In this document: positions 33,195 through 41,458 of the stretch, in pieces
Numbering within the stretch: the stretch's first letter is position 1
Layout: each line of letters opens with the position of its first letter
DNA from: an uncultured Eubacteriales bacterium
Lineage (GTDB): Bacteria > Bacillota > Clostridia > Christensenellales > Aristaeellaceae
Direction: 5' to 3'
NCBI GenBank assembly: GCA_902764875.1
Contig: CACWXP010000022.1
Coordinates: forward strand, 1 to 56,094
Length of the DNA: 56,094 nt
Position numbers and translations under genes: made by a program
Notes under the pieces: generated by a model
What the model was told of the DNA's origin: nothing
The model's database searches: none
The model's input: the letters and a program-made list of their open reading frames with translations, nothing else

Positions 33195-33974
33195 CGCAAC
33201 CGTCAGATCCGTGCCGAAATACTTGATGCTCAGTTCCGCCAGCTTTCCGTTGTCCCGCGCCTCCTGCAGCACCCGGTCGATTTCCGCCTTCAGGGCTTCG
33301 GATTCCGCGCCCTTCTTCATCGGGATCGCCACCGGTTCGCCGGGCACCGTCACCGCGATTTTGATCTTCGCTTCCGGATGCTCCGTCAGATAACTGTCCA
33401 CCGAGTCCTTGTCGTTCAGCGTAGCATCCACCCGACCCTGCTGCAGCATTTCCATGGTCTCGCCCAGCGTGTCCACATAGACGACGTCGGCGCCGGCCGC
33501 TTCCGCCCGCATGGCATAGGTGGAGCTGGGAGAATTCGCGGTTTTCTTTCCCTTCAGATCATCCAGGGATTGGATGTCCTCGTTGTCGTCCCGAACCACC
33601 AGTACCATCTGCGTATACACATAGAAGCTGCTGAACTCATAGGACTTCGCGCGTTCCTCGGTAAATTCGACGCCGTTGCAGGCGATGTCGAACCGTCCGG
33701 CGTCCACGCCGGCCAGAATCGCGCTCCAGTCCGTTTCCACGTATTCCGGTGTCACGCCCAGGCCTTCGGCCACCAGCGCGCCGACTTCCACGTCAAAGCC
33801 GGTCAGCGCGCCGGTTTCGTCGTGATAGTTCCAGGGCTGCCATACGCCCTCCATGGCGATGGTCAGGGTACCTTTTTCCTTAATTTTCGCCAGGGTGTCC
33901 TCCCCGTCCGCCATAGCCATTCCGGCGGTCAGGAGCATCACCAGTGCCAGTGCCAAAGCAAGCAGTTTCTTCAT
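33189..33974 (-). CDS. polar amino-acid ABC transporter, substrate-binding protein
   Basis: 261 residues. Signal peptide MKKLLALALALVMLLTAG ending MAMA-DGED with no lipobox cysteine, unusual for a Gram-positive binding protein. Family 3 fold: GTLTIAMEGVWQPWNYHDETG, LTGFDVEVGALVAEGLG, FDIACNGVEFTEERAKSYEFS, and DATLNDKDSVDSYL. Cystine/polar-amino-acid subfamily is plausible; the exact ligand cannot be read. First gene of the operon; the gap to ohrR upstream (60 bp) holds its ribosome site GGAGG. Confidence 0.95.
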   Translation of the reverse strand: MKKLLALALALVMLLTAGMAMADGEDTLAKIKEKGTLTIAMEGVWQPWNYHDETGALTGFDVEVGALVAEGLGVTPEYVETDWSAILAGVDAGRFDIACNGVEFTEERAKSYEFSSFYVYTQMVLVVRDDNEDIQSLDDLKGKKTANSPSSTYAMRAEAAGADVVYVDTLGETMEMLQQGRVDATLNDKDSVDSYLTEHPEAKIKIAVTVPGEPVAIPMKKGAESEALKAEIDRVLQEARDNGKLAELSIKYFGTDLTVAE

Positions 33975-34034
33975 ATTCGTTTTCCTCCTTTTTCATCAGC
34001 GAACATCCACATTGCAACGGTGAACCTCCGCTTT

Positions 34035-34514
34035 TCAGCAGTGAGCGTCCGCGTCGTCGCTCATAAGATTCAGCAGTTGATACAGCAGTTCATACAGTCT
34101 CTTCGCGTCCTCCGGATCCATGGACACGCATCCGCCCATTTTTTCGGGAATGTCCTTCAGTTTTTCCCGCATGGCCCAGCCTGCGTCCGTCAGTGAAACA
34201 TACACGACCCGTTCATCCACCTTGCAGCGGCAGCGGATCAGCCATCCGCTTTCCTCCATCTTCTTCAGCAGCGGCGTCAGCGTTCCGCAGTCCAGATACA
34301 GCCGTTTCCCCAGGCAGCCCACCTTTGCTTTCCCGTCCTCCTTCTCCCACAGGGCCAGGAAAACAATGTATTGGGTATAGGTCAGTCCGTAGGGTTTCAG
34401 CAGCGGATTGTATTCGCTGATCACTTTCCGTGCCGCCGCGTACAGCGGAAAACACAGCTGGTTGTCCAGATGCAGCTGGGGATATTTGCCGGGCTCCCGG
34501 TTCACTTCACTCAT
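34035..34514 (-). CDS. ohrR: MarR-family regulator, OhrR-like
   Basis: 159 residues, winged helix. NQLCFPLYAAARKV places Cys21 where OhrR carries its peroxide-sensing cysteine. DNA-binding part: VGCLGKRLYLDCGTLTPLLKKMEESGW and RCKVDERVVYVSLTD wing. OhrR represses organic-peroxide defence genes until oxidised. No ohr gene is adjacent; instead it ends a run with thioredoxin and a flavin reductase (18 bp gap), suggesting redox control of that operon. Confidence 0.88.
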   Translation of the reverse strand: MSEVNREPGKYPQLHLDNQLCFPLYAAARKVISEYNPLLKPYGLTYTQYIVFLALWEKEDGKAKVGCLGKRLYLDCGTLTPLLKKMEESGWLIRCRCKVDERVVYVSLTDAGWAMREKLKDIPEKMGGCVSMDPEDAKRLYELLYQLLNLMSDDADAHC

Positions 34515-34531
34515 ATCATAAGTCCTCTAAA

Positions 34532-34846
34532 TCAAAGATTTCCTTCAATCCAGCTCTTCATCTGCGGCCCGGGTTTGAAGCCCAGGGACTGATCCACAAC
34601 CTTGCCGTTCTTCATAATCAGCACGGTTGGCACGGAATTGATGTAGAATCCCGCCGCCAGCGCGCTGTCGTCGTCCACGTCCACGTTGTAGAAGTTGGCC
34701 TTTCCCGCCAGTTCCTCGCTGATTTCCTCCAGCACCGGTGCGAGCATCCGGCACGGTCCGCACCAGGTCGCGGAAAAGTCAATCACCGCCACCGCGTCGT
34801 TCACAACCTTGCTCTTGAATTCCTGTTCGTTAATCTTGGTAATCAT
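34532..34846 (-). CDS. trxA: thioredoxin
   Basis: 104 residues, classical fold and length. Active site FSATWCGPCRM (Cys29, Cys32), cis-Pro in INSVPTVLIMKNG, C-terminal helix MKSWIEGNL. A Phe-Ser-Ala replaces the common F-W-A before the active site. It reduces protein disulfides. It lies 15 bp after the reductase gene that presumably re-reduces it. Confidence 0.96.
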   Translation of the reverse strand: MITKINEQEFKSKVVNDAVAVIDFSATWCGPCRMLAPVLEEISEELAGKANFYNVDVDDDSALAAGFYINSVPTVLIMKNGKVVDQSLGFKPGPQMKSWIEGNL

Positions 34847-34861
34847 GTAATGGTCCTCCTT

Positions 34862-35719
34862 TTATTTTTTCGTGTCGATATATGCCGCCGCGCTGATCGC
34901 GGCCACGTTTCCTTCCCCCGCCGCCTTGATGTACTGATACGGCGTGCCGGTCAGGTCGCCGCAGGCAAACACCCCCGGCAGGCTGGTTTCCATTTTCCGG
35001 TTCACCCGCACGTGGGGGCCATCCGCTTCCAGTCCGGGCACCAGCGTATCCGGCGCCACAGCTTCCCGCAAAACGAACACCCCGTCCGCCGCGTAGGTTC
35101 CCTTTTCCGTCTGCACAATCCGCCGGCCGTCTTCCTGTGCGATCCCGGTCGCCTTTTCCCGGATCACCCGCACTTTCTCCGGCAGGGAAGTTTCTTCCTT
35201 ATACATCGGGAAGTAACTCACCTCGCTGCAAACCTCGCTCAGAAACGCGGCCTCCGCTTCCTCCCGCGGGCTGTAGCCGATCACCGCAGCGGTTTTCCCC
35301 CGGTACAGCGGCGCGTCGCAGGTGGCGCAATAGCTCACGCCCCGGCCCAGAAGTTCCTTTTCCCCGGGCAGCGGGTTCGCCTGCACCACGCCGGTGGCGA
35401 GAATCACCGCCCGTGCTTCCGCCATTTCCTCCCCGATTTGCAGGGCGAAGTAATCGCCCATGGCATAAACCGCGCCGACCCGCTTCTCCGTGATCGCGAT
35501 GCCCGCCCGGTCCAGATGATCCCGGAAGGCTGCTGCCAGGTCGGATCCTTTCACCATCGGAATGCCCGGATAGTTCCGGATCTCGTGGGCTTTGGCTACC
35601 TTCTCGCTCATCTCCCGGCTGCCCAGCAACAGCACGGATTTATTACGGTTCGTTGCCGTCAGTGCGGCGGAGACGCCGGCCGGTCCTGTGCCGATGATGG
35701 CGATGTCCACCCGTTCCAT
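34862..35719 (-). CDS. flavin thioredoxin reductase lacking NADPH-binding motifs (FFTR-like)
   Basis: 285 residues from the ATG at 35719 (AGGAG nine bases upstream); the longer frame lacks a site. FAD-binding IIGTGPAGVSAAL at 8-20 and late CGDLTGTPYQYIKAAGEG. Redox pair CATC at 131-134, as in bacterial thioredoxin reductases. The usual NADPH motif GGGDSA is replaced by GYSPRE (148-153) and the HRRxxxR segment is absent (YFPMYKEET). Clostridial ferredoxin-dependent flavin thioredoxin reductases have exactly this loss. So ferredoxin, not NADPH, is the likelier donor for the thioredoxin encoded next. Promoter at 35780-35807. Confidence 0.85.
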   Translation of the reverse strand: MERVDIAIIGTGPAGVSAALTATNRNKSVLLLGSREMSEKVAKAHEIRNYPGIPMVKGSDLAAAFRDHLDRAGIAITEKRVGAVYAMGDYFALQIGEEMAEARAVILATGVVQANPLPGEKELLGRGVSYCATCDAPLYRGKTAAVIGYSPREEAEAAFLSEVCSEVSYFPMYKEETSLPEKVRVIREKATGIAQEDGRRIVQTEKGTYAADGVFVLREAVAPDTLVPGLEADGPHVRVNRKMETSLPGVFACGDLTGTPYQYIKAAGEGNVAAISAAAYIDTKK

Positions 35720-35779
35720 GTGTTCCGTCTCCTTTCTCTCTGCGGTTTTCTTTGACCGCAATATCTTTTCGCAAATTAT

Positions 35780-35807
35780 ATTTTACTCAATATATTTTTT
35801 CTGTCAA
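35780..35807 (-). promoter_or_regulatory. promoter of the reductase-thioredoxin-ohrR operon
   Basis: Minus strand TTGACA (35807-35802), 16 nt, TAAAAT (35785-35780). The -35 abuts the terminator hairpin of the tetR gene. Confidence 0.6.
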
Positions 35808-35844
35808 GAGGGCCGCCGGAAGAAAATCGCTTCCGGCGGCCCTC
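35808..35844 (-). terminator. hairpin terminating the tetR gene
   Basis: GAGGGCCGCCGGAAG (35808-35822) pairs perfectly with CTTCCGGCGGCCCTC (35830-35844), 18 nt after the stop at 35863. No T-run follows; TTGACA of the next promoter comes directly. Confidence 0.6.
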
Positions 35845-35862
35845 AGGAAAATCTTTCGGTGT

Positions 35863-36450
35863 TCAATTGTTCTGCAGGTCCAGACCGCCCCGGCGGATCA
35901 TATGATCCGTCAGCTCCGCCATCTGCGCCGGGGATTCCGGGCAGCCCCGGTTCACCCAGGCCCGGATCAACCCCGCCGTTCCGAACATCAGGAAATTGTA
36001 GTGGTAGTCAAAATCCCCGTCCCAGCTCTCCGCTTCCGCCGCCCGGAAAAACCGCAGGCATTTTTCCCGCATCACGCCGTTCAGCCGGTGCAGGAAGCTC
36101 ATGTCGCCGTTGGGGCTCAGCAGCACCCGGCACATCTCCTGGTTTTCCTCAATAAACTGGAACAGCTTCAGCAGGATCGGTTTCGTCTGCCGGTCCACCG
36201 ATTCGTTCTCCTCCAGGTCGATGATCCGATCCAGGGCCTCAAACATGCTGTCCTCGATTTTCTCGAGCATGTCGTAAATATCTTTATAATAAAGATAGAA
36301 CGTTCCCCGGTTCATGTCCGCCAGTTCCGTCAGCTCCCGTACCGTAATCTCGCTGATCTGCTTTTCCTGCATCAGCTGCGTCAGCGCTGCCGTCAGCAGC
36401 TTTTTCGTCCGCCGCACCCGGCGGTCTTCCTTCTTTTCAGTTTCTGCCAT
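35863..36450 (-). CDS. TetR/AcrR-family regulator
   Basis: 195 residues from the ATG at 36450 (GAAGGA upstream); a TTG 30 bp earlier is less likely. Helix-turn-helix at about 14-60: RRTKKLLTAALTQLMQEKQ, ITVRELTELADMNRGTFYLYYKD. The C-terminal ligand/dimer domain is helical. Divergent from the MMPL exporter gene, it should repress that operon and itself. Candidate sites are the GTTGAC/GTCAAC palindrome at 36588-36602 and TTCAAC/GTTGAA at 36476-36492. Confidence 0.92.
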   Translation of the reverse strand: MAETEKKEDRRVRRTKKLLTAALTQLMQEKQISEITVRELTELADMNRGTFYLYYKDIYDMLEKIEDSMFEALDRIIDLEENESVDRQTKPILLKLFQFIEENQEMCRVLLSPNGDMSFLHRLNGVMREKCLRFFRAAEAESWDGDFDYHYNFLMFGTAGLIRAWVNRGCPESPAQMAELTDHMIRRGGLDLQNN

Positions 36451-36475
36451 AAAGGTTCCTTCTTTCTGAACACTT

Positions 36476-36492
36476 TTCAACGTTCTGTTGAA
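36476..36492. promoter_or_regulatory. possible second TetR operator
   Basis: TTCAAC (36476-36481) and GTTGAA (36487-36492), spacing 5 nt, 25 bp before the tetR start; the half-site resembles the one at 36588-36602. Confidence 0.4.
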
Positions 36493-36551
36493 TAACCCGT
36501 GTTTCGCATCCGTTCCGTTGATTACTGTACGATGGATATCAAAACTGTTGC

Positions 36552-36602
36552 TTGATATCTGTCACAAAGGTGATTATAATTCACACCGTTGACAAAGTCA
36601 AC
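36552..36602 (+). promoter_or_regulatory. promoter and operator of the MMPL operon
   Basis: TTGATA (36552-36557), 17 nt, TATAAT (36575-36580). Immediately downstream, covering the start site, is the perfect palindrome GTTGAC-AAA-GTCAAC (36588-36602), a natural repressor position. Confidence 0.7.
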
Positions 36603-36633
36603 ACAATGTTGATTAATGATTGGAGGAACCGTT

Positions 36634-38706
36634 GTGAAAGGATTCACTCGCTGGCTGGTGAAGCATCGGGCGCTGGTCATCATCGTCTGCCTGCTCCTGC
36701 TGATCCCGTCCTGGCTTGGGATGACTGCCACCCGAACCAAGTACGACCTGTTGTATTATCTGCCCCAGGATCTGGAGACCGTCAGGGGCCAGAATATTCT
36801 CCTGGAGGATTTCGGCAAAGGCGCTTTCTCACTGCTCGTCACGGAGGGCATGACCGTCCGGGAGCAGGAGAATCTGGAAGCCGCCGTCCGTGAAATTCCC
36901 CATGTGGACGCCGTCATCGGCTACGCTTCTGCAACCAAGGGCCTCATTCCCGTAGAGATCATTCCGGAAAACATCCGGCAGATGTTCAGCCGCGGAGACT
37001 GCATGCTGTCCGCCGTGTTCTTCGATGAGGGCTCTTCCTCCGAAGAAACGATGGAGGCCATTCAGCAGATCCGCAAAGTTGCCGGCGAAAAATGCTTCGT
37101 ATCCGGCCTGTCGGCGGTCGTCACCGATACCAAGCAGCTGGTGGAGGATCAGGAAGCGATCTATGTCGGCATCGCCGTGGCCCTGTGCGCGGTGGTCCTG
37201 ATGATCACCATGGACAGCTTCCTCCTCCCCCTGATCTTTCTGGCGTGCATCGGCGTGTCCGTTCTCTGGAACATGGGCACCAACTATTTCATGGGCGAGA
37301 TCAGCTATATCACCAAGGCCGTGGCCGCCGTGCTCCAGCTGGGCGTCACCCTGGATTACAGCATCTTCCTCTGGCACAGCTACAAGGAACAGAAATCGCT
37401 CACGCAGGATAAGGATGAAGCAATGGTCGCCGCCATTCATCAGACCTTCACCTCCATCCTCGGTTCCAGCCTCACCACCATCGCCGGCTTCGTGTCCATC
37501 TGCTTCATGAGCTTCACCCTCGGCAAGGACCTGGGCATCGTCATGAGCAAAGGCGTGGTGCTGGGCCTGCTGAACACGGTGGTGCTCCTGCCCTGCGTCA
37601 TCCGGGTGCTGGATACCGCCATCGAAAAGACCAGCCACAAACCCATCCTGCCGAACGTGGGCGGCATCGGACACTTTGTGGTGAAGCACTATAAAGCCCT
37701 CTGTGTCATCCTGGCGCTGATGATCTTCCCCGCCTTCTACGGCTACGGCAATGTAAAGGTTTATTATGACATGAGCAAGGTCATGCCACAGGATCTGCAG
37801 TCTGTCATCGCCAATAAGAAGCTCGAGGAAACCTTCGATATGTCCACGACCCACCTGCTCCTGGTGGACAGCGATGTCTCCCAGAAGGACGTCCGCAAAA
37901 TGACGGACGAAATGAAGCAGGTGGACGGCGTCACCGAAGTTTTCGGCCTCGACAGCTTTCTGGGCGCCGATATCCCGGAATCCATTCTGCCGCCCGAGGC
38001 CCTGTCCCTGGTCAAAAGCGACCGCTACCAGCTGATGCTGATCAATTCCTCTTATGTCATCTCCTCCGACGAGGTCAACCGCCAGATCGACACCCTGAAC
38101 GGGATTCTCAAGAAGTATGACAAAGGCGGTATGCTGATCGGCGAGGCTCCCTGCACAAAGGATCTGATCGCCTGCACGGATCACGACTTCACCGTTGTCA
38201 GCCTGATCTCCATCATCGCGATTTTTGTGATCATTCTCCTGGTCCAGAAGTCCATCTCCCTGCCGGTGCTGCTGGTGGCCGTCATCGAGCTGGCCATCGC
38301 CGCCAACCTCTGCATTCCCTATTTCACCGGAACGGAGCTGCCCTTCGTGGGCCCGATTCTGATCTCGACGATCCAGCTGGGCGCCACCGTGGACTACGCC
38401 ATCCTGATGACCACCCGCTACAAGCAGAACCGGATATCCGGTCTGGGCAAAAAGGAAGCCGTGGAAAAAGCTGTTTCCTCCGCCGCCCAGAGCATTCTGG
38501 TCAGCGGTCTGGGTTTCTTCGCCGCCACCTACGGCGTCGGCCTGTATTCCAATGTGGATATCATCTCCAGCATGTGCCGGCTGATCGCCCGCGGCGCCCT
38601 GCTCAGCGTGGCGGTGGTGCTGCTGCTCCTGCCTGCCGTGCTGCTGCTCCTGGATAAACTCATTGTGCATACCACCCTGGATCTGCGCAAATGCGCCGAT
38701 CAGTAA
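36634..38706 (+). CDS. MMPL/RND-type membrane exporter
   Basis: 690 residues from the GTG at 36634, seven bases after GGAGG; an ATG at 36616 overlaps that site. Two repeats each have one leading helix, an extracytoplasmic loop (about 40-180 and 375-500) and a cluster of five helices. Asp-containing helix segments such as LQLGVTLDYSIFLWHSYKEQ and IQLGATVDYAILMTTRYKQNR mark the proton-relay Asp-Tyr of the family. It exports lipids, siderophores or drugs; the cargo is unknown. The gene after it, 34 bp on, encodes a secreted LxxG-repeat protein, a usual partner. Confidence 0.93.
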   Translation: MKGFTRWLVKHRALVIIVCLLLLIPSWLGMTATRTKYDLLYYLPQDLETVRGQNILLEDFGKGAFSLLVTEGMTVREQENLEAAVREIPHVDAVIGYASATKGLIPVEIIPENIRQMFSRGDCMLSAVFFDEGSSSEETMEAIQQIRKVAGEKCFVSGLSAVVTDTKQLVEDQEAIYVGIAVALCAVVLMITMDSFLLPLIFLACIGVSVLWNMGTNYFMGEISYITKAVAAVLQLGVTLDYSIFLWHSYKEQKSLTQDKDEAMVAAIHQTFTSILGSSLTTIAGFVSICFMSFTLGKDLGIVMSKGVVLGLLNTVVLLPCVIRVLDTAIEKTSHKPILPNVGGIGHFVVKHYKALCVILALMIFPAFYGYGNVKVYYDMSKVMPQDLQSVIANKKLEETFDMSTTHLLLVDSDVSQKDVRKMTDEMKQVDGVTEVFGLDSFLGADIPESILPPEALSLVKSDRYQLMLINSSYVISSDEVNRQIDTLNGILKKYDKGGMLIGEAPCTKDLIACTDHDFTVVSLISIIAIFVIILLVQKSISLPVLLVAVIELAIAANLCIPYFTGTELPFVGPILISTIQLGATVDYAILMTTRYKQNRISGLGKKEAVEKAVSSAAQSILVSGLGFFAATYGVGLYSNVDIISSMCRLIARGALLSVAVVLLLLPAVLLLLDKLIVHTTLDLRKCADQ

Positions 38707-38740
38707 AGCATTCAATCAATCCGGAAAGGAAGGATTCTCC

Positions 38741-40297
38741 ATGTTGAAAAAAGTCGTTTCCCTTCTTTGCGCCCTGGCCCTGCTGCTGACCTGCTCCGCT
38801 GCCCTGGCGGAAAGCACCAAGCATGAGCGCGTCTATATCGTTGCCTCCCCCGACGGCGCCGTGAAAAGCCTCACGGACAACGTCCGTCTGGAAAACGCCG
38901 ACAACGCGGATGAAATCACGGATCGCACCCTGCTCACGGCTATTGAAAACGTCAGCGGCGACGAGACCTTCACCCTCGACGGGGAAACCCTCGTCTGGAA
39001 GGCAAACGGCCGGGATATCACCTATCAGGGAACCTCGGACAAAACGCCCGCCCTGCTTCCCGTGATGACTCTCACCCTGGACGGCGCGGAAATCTCTGCC
39101 AAAGATCTGAAGGAGAAAGCCGGCGACGCAACCCTGACCGTCACGTATCAGGCCGCGGAAGCGGTTCCCGCCCTGGCTGTCACCGCGATGCTCCTGCCGG
39201 AAAAGGGCGTTTCGGATCTGAAGCTGGAAAACGCCGCGGTACTGACGGTCATGGGCCGTCAGGTGCTGGTGGGCTGGGCCGTCCCCGGCATGGACGCTTC
39301 CCTGAACCTCCCCGCCTCTTTCTCCGCCTCCTTCCGTGCCGATCACGCGGACCTGGGCTGGGCCATGACCCTCGCCACCTCCGATCCCATTGATGCGGCC
39401 TGCAAAGAGCTCGACACCCGAATCGGTGCGGATCTGACCGCCGAAATCAATGAGATTACGACCCTGCTCACCGCCCTGAAGGAGGGCAAAGATCTTCCCG
39501 AAACCACCGGGAAAACCAAGGACATCATTTCCAAGATCAAACAGCTGAACGCCGGCCTCACTACGCTGGATTCCGGCGCCGCCACCCTGGCCGAAAGCGC
39601 CAAATCCCTGTCCGACGGCGCCGCTTCCGTCAACACCGGCGCGGCCCAATTGAAGGAAGGCGCCGCCTCCCTGGACGCCGGTCTCGCCGCCCTGACGGAG
39701 AACAGCGAAGCTCTGAACGCCGGCGCATCCCAGCTCTTTGACAGCATTCTCGCTGCCGCCAATGATCAGCTTGCATCCGCCGGTCTCGACGCCCTGGGCG
39801 TAACCCTGCCCCCGCTGACCAAAGACAACTACGCGGAAGTGCTGGACGGCCTTATCGCGAAGATCCCCGCCGCCCTGAAGCCCGCCGCGGATCAGCTCGC
39901 CGCCCTGAAGACCCAGCTGGATCAGGTGAACACCTTTGTCTCCGGCCTGCAGACCTACACCGGCGGTGTGGACACGGCCGCAGCCGGCGCGAAAACCCTT
40001 TCCGAAGGCGCGGCAACCCTGGCAACCGGCGCGTCTCAGCTTTCCGGCGGCGCCATGGCCCTGTATATCGGTGCCGGCGCCCTGCAAACCACCGGAACCC
40101 AGACCCTGAAGGACAGCATTCTCGGTGCCGAAAAGGAAGCAGCGGAAAAGCTGCTGCCCCTCCTGCAGGATCAGGTGGCAAACGTCCTTCGTGTCTATGA
40201 CGAAACCCGTGCGAATGTCCGGAATACCGGTTACGATCTCCGTCCGGAAGCCATGAAGACCGTCACCGTCTGCATCATCCGCACGGATCTGCAGTAA
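38741..40297 (+). CDS. secreted protein with xxxLxxG heptad repeats
   Basis: 518 residues from the ATG at 38741 (GGAAGG upstream). Signal peptide ends AALA-EST. Residues 30-240 are a beta-rich region; from about 245 on comes a helical stalk with heptads such as LAESAKSLSDGAASVNTGA and LSEGAATLATGASQLSGGA, the TIGR03057-type repeat also seen in YhgE/Pip and MMPL accessory proteins. It ends without a membrane anchor. Likely an extracytoplasmic partner of the exporter upstream. A terminator follows. Confidence 0.85.
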   Translation: MLKKVVSLLCALALLLTCSAALAESTKHERVYIVASPDGAVKSLTDNVRLENADNADEITDRTLLTAIENVSGDETFTLDGETLVWKANGRDITYQGTSDKTPALLPVMTLTLDGAEISAKDLKEKAGDATLTVTYQAAEAVPALAVTAMLLPEKGVSDLKLENAAVLTVMGRQVLVGWAVPGMDASLNLPASFSASFRADHADLGWAMTLATSDPIDAACKELDTRIGADLTAEINEITTLLTALKEGKDLPETTGKTKDIISKIKQLNAGLTTLDSGAATLAESAKSLSDGAASVNTGAAQLKEGAASLDAGLAALTENSEALNAGASQLFDSILAAANDQLASAGLDALGVTLPPLTKDNYAEVLDGLIAKIPAALKPAADQLAALKTQLDQVNTFVSGLQTYTGGVDTAAAGAKTLSEGAATLATGASQLSGGAMALYIGAGALQTTGTQTLKDSILGAEKEAAEKLLPLLQDQVANVLRVYDETRANVRNTGYDLRPEAMKTVTVCIIRTDLQ

Positions 40298-40326
40298 AGT
40301 TTCTTCCCGCCGGAAGGCGGAACCCC

Positions 40327-40357
40327 AGGCCGTCGATGAAAAGACGGCCTTTTTTTG
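40327..40357 (+). terminator. terminator of the MMPL operon
   Basis: AGGCCGTC (40327-40334) pairs with GACGGCCT (40343-40350), followed by seven T. Confidence 0.88.
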
Positions 40358-40388
40358 TTCTCCTGCCCAGAAAACGGAAAAGAATCCG

Positions 40389-40418
40389 TTGCCACAGCCG
40401 TCGGTTTTATGGTATAAT
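40389..40418 (+). promoter_or_regulatory. orphan promoter directed at the degV 3' end
   Basis: TTGCCA (40389-40394), 18 nt, TATAAT (40413-40418) with extended TGG before it. No plus-strand gene follows; transcription would run antisense into the minus-strand degV gene at 40502. Confidence 0.55.
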
Positions 40419-40485
40419 ATCAAAGTTTGACAATGAATTAAACATCTTCTCCCGGAATTCTGACATTTTACCTGCTCTTCGGATA

Positions 40486-40513
40486 TATCCCAATCCAAAG
40501 CCTAAAATCCGAT
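40486..40513. repeat. short heptamer repeat overlapping the degV stop
   Basis: TATCCCA, ATCCAAA, GCCTAAA, ATCCGAT in 7-bp phase; the third unit contains the stop codon (40502-40504). Shorter and less regular than the other arrays. Confidence 0.5.
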
Positions 40514-41335
40514 AATCAGTCCCCGCCGCTCCGCATAAAAACTGTCAAGCCCGCGGGTTTCCATCAGCGTCACCTTCACGCCCCGGAAGGCTTCTTCAAT
40601 CTGCTCCTTCAGTGCCTGGGCGCATTTGAGGTTCTGGCAGTGGCTGATCAAGATTTCCTTCCCGTTGGTGCCGATCTTCTTCATTTCGTCCACCAGGAAC
40701 CGAATCATGCTCTTGTCGCCCCGGGCTTTTCCGCGAATGGCGATCTCGCCCTCGTCGCTGCCGATACCGATGCCCCAGAAGCCCAGATGCCCGGCGATAA
40801 AGCCGATCAAGCGGCTGACCCGCCCTGCTTTGATCAGATTCCGGTAGGAAGCCAGGGCGAACACCGTGTGAATCCCATCCGCTTCCCGGTTCAGGCCTTT
40901 TTCGATCTCGTCAAAAGCCTTCCCTTCCAGGATCATCTCCCGGGCCTTCAGCACCAGCATGGCGACTTCCGGTCCCGTGGCCTTGCTGTCGATCACGGCG
41001 ATCTGTTTCCCGGGATCCTCTTCCTGCAGCATCTGCTTCGCCGTGCAGGCGCTGTTATAGCTGCCGGACAATGTGCTGGAAATGGTAAAGGCCAGCACCG
41101 GCCCCTCCGGCGCGAACTTTTCCCGCCAGTCCTCCGGCGAGGGGCATGAGGTCTGCGCCAGTTCATCGTGGTTTTCGTTGGCTGTCAGCATTTCCTCCAC
41201 GGGCATGCCTTCGTCGTCAATATATTCCTTGTCCCCAATCCGGATGGTAAAGGGAATCGTTGCAAAATCAAAAACGCCTTCGCCCCCTTCAAGGGTGTGC
41301 AGGTCACAGCTGGTATCTGATACGATGTGCCACAT
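40502..41335 (-). CDS. DegV family fatty-acid-binding protein (second copy)
   Basis: 277 residues, diverged from the copy at 20953. HIVSDTSCDLHTLEGGEGVF, then TSCPSPEDWREKF, LAFTISSTLSGSYNSA (acyl-headgroup loop), ALASYRNLIKAGRVSRLIG. FakB-like role in exogenous fatty-acid use. It stands alone on the minus strand, 123 bp after the pyrophosphatase gene, with AGGAGGTGATC directly before the ATG. Confidence 0.93.
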   Translation of the reverse strand: MWHIVSDTSCDLHTLEGGEGVFDFATIPFTIRIGDKEYIDDEGMPVEEMLTANENHDELAQTSCPSPEDWREKFAPEGPVLAFTISSTLSGSYNSACTAKQMLQEEDPGKQIAVIDSKATGPEVAMLVLKAREMILEGKAFDEIEKGLNREADGIHTVFALASYRNLIKAGRVSRLIGFIAGHLGFWGIGIGSDEGEIAIRGKARGDKSMIRFLVDEMKKIGTNGKEILISHCQNLKCAQALKEQIEEAFRGVKVTLMETRGLDSFYAERRGLIIGF

Positions 41336-41458
41336 CGTACGATCACCTCCTTCAGCTTCCGGGCCATTTTACTCGCTTTCCCCGTGAATTGCAAATCAGT
41401 CGATGTTTTTATCCTGTGTCCGCCGGGATTCCCGGCGCTCCCGGTTCCCGGAAAAGCC

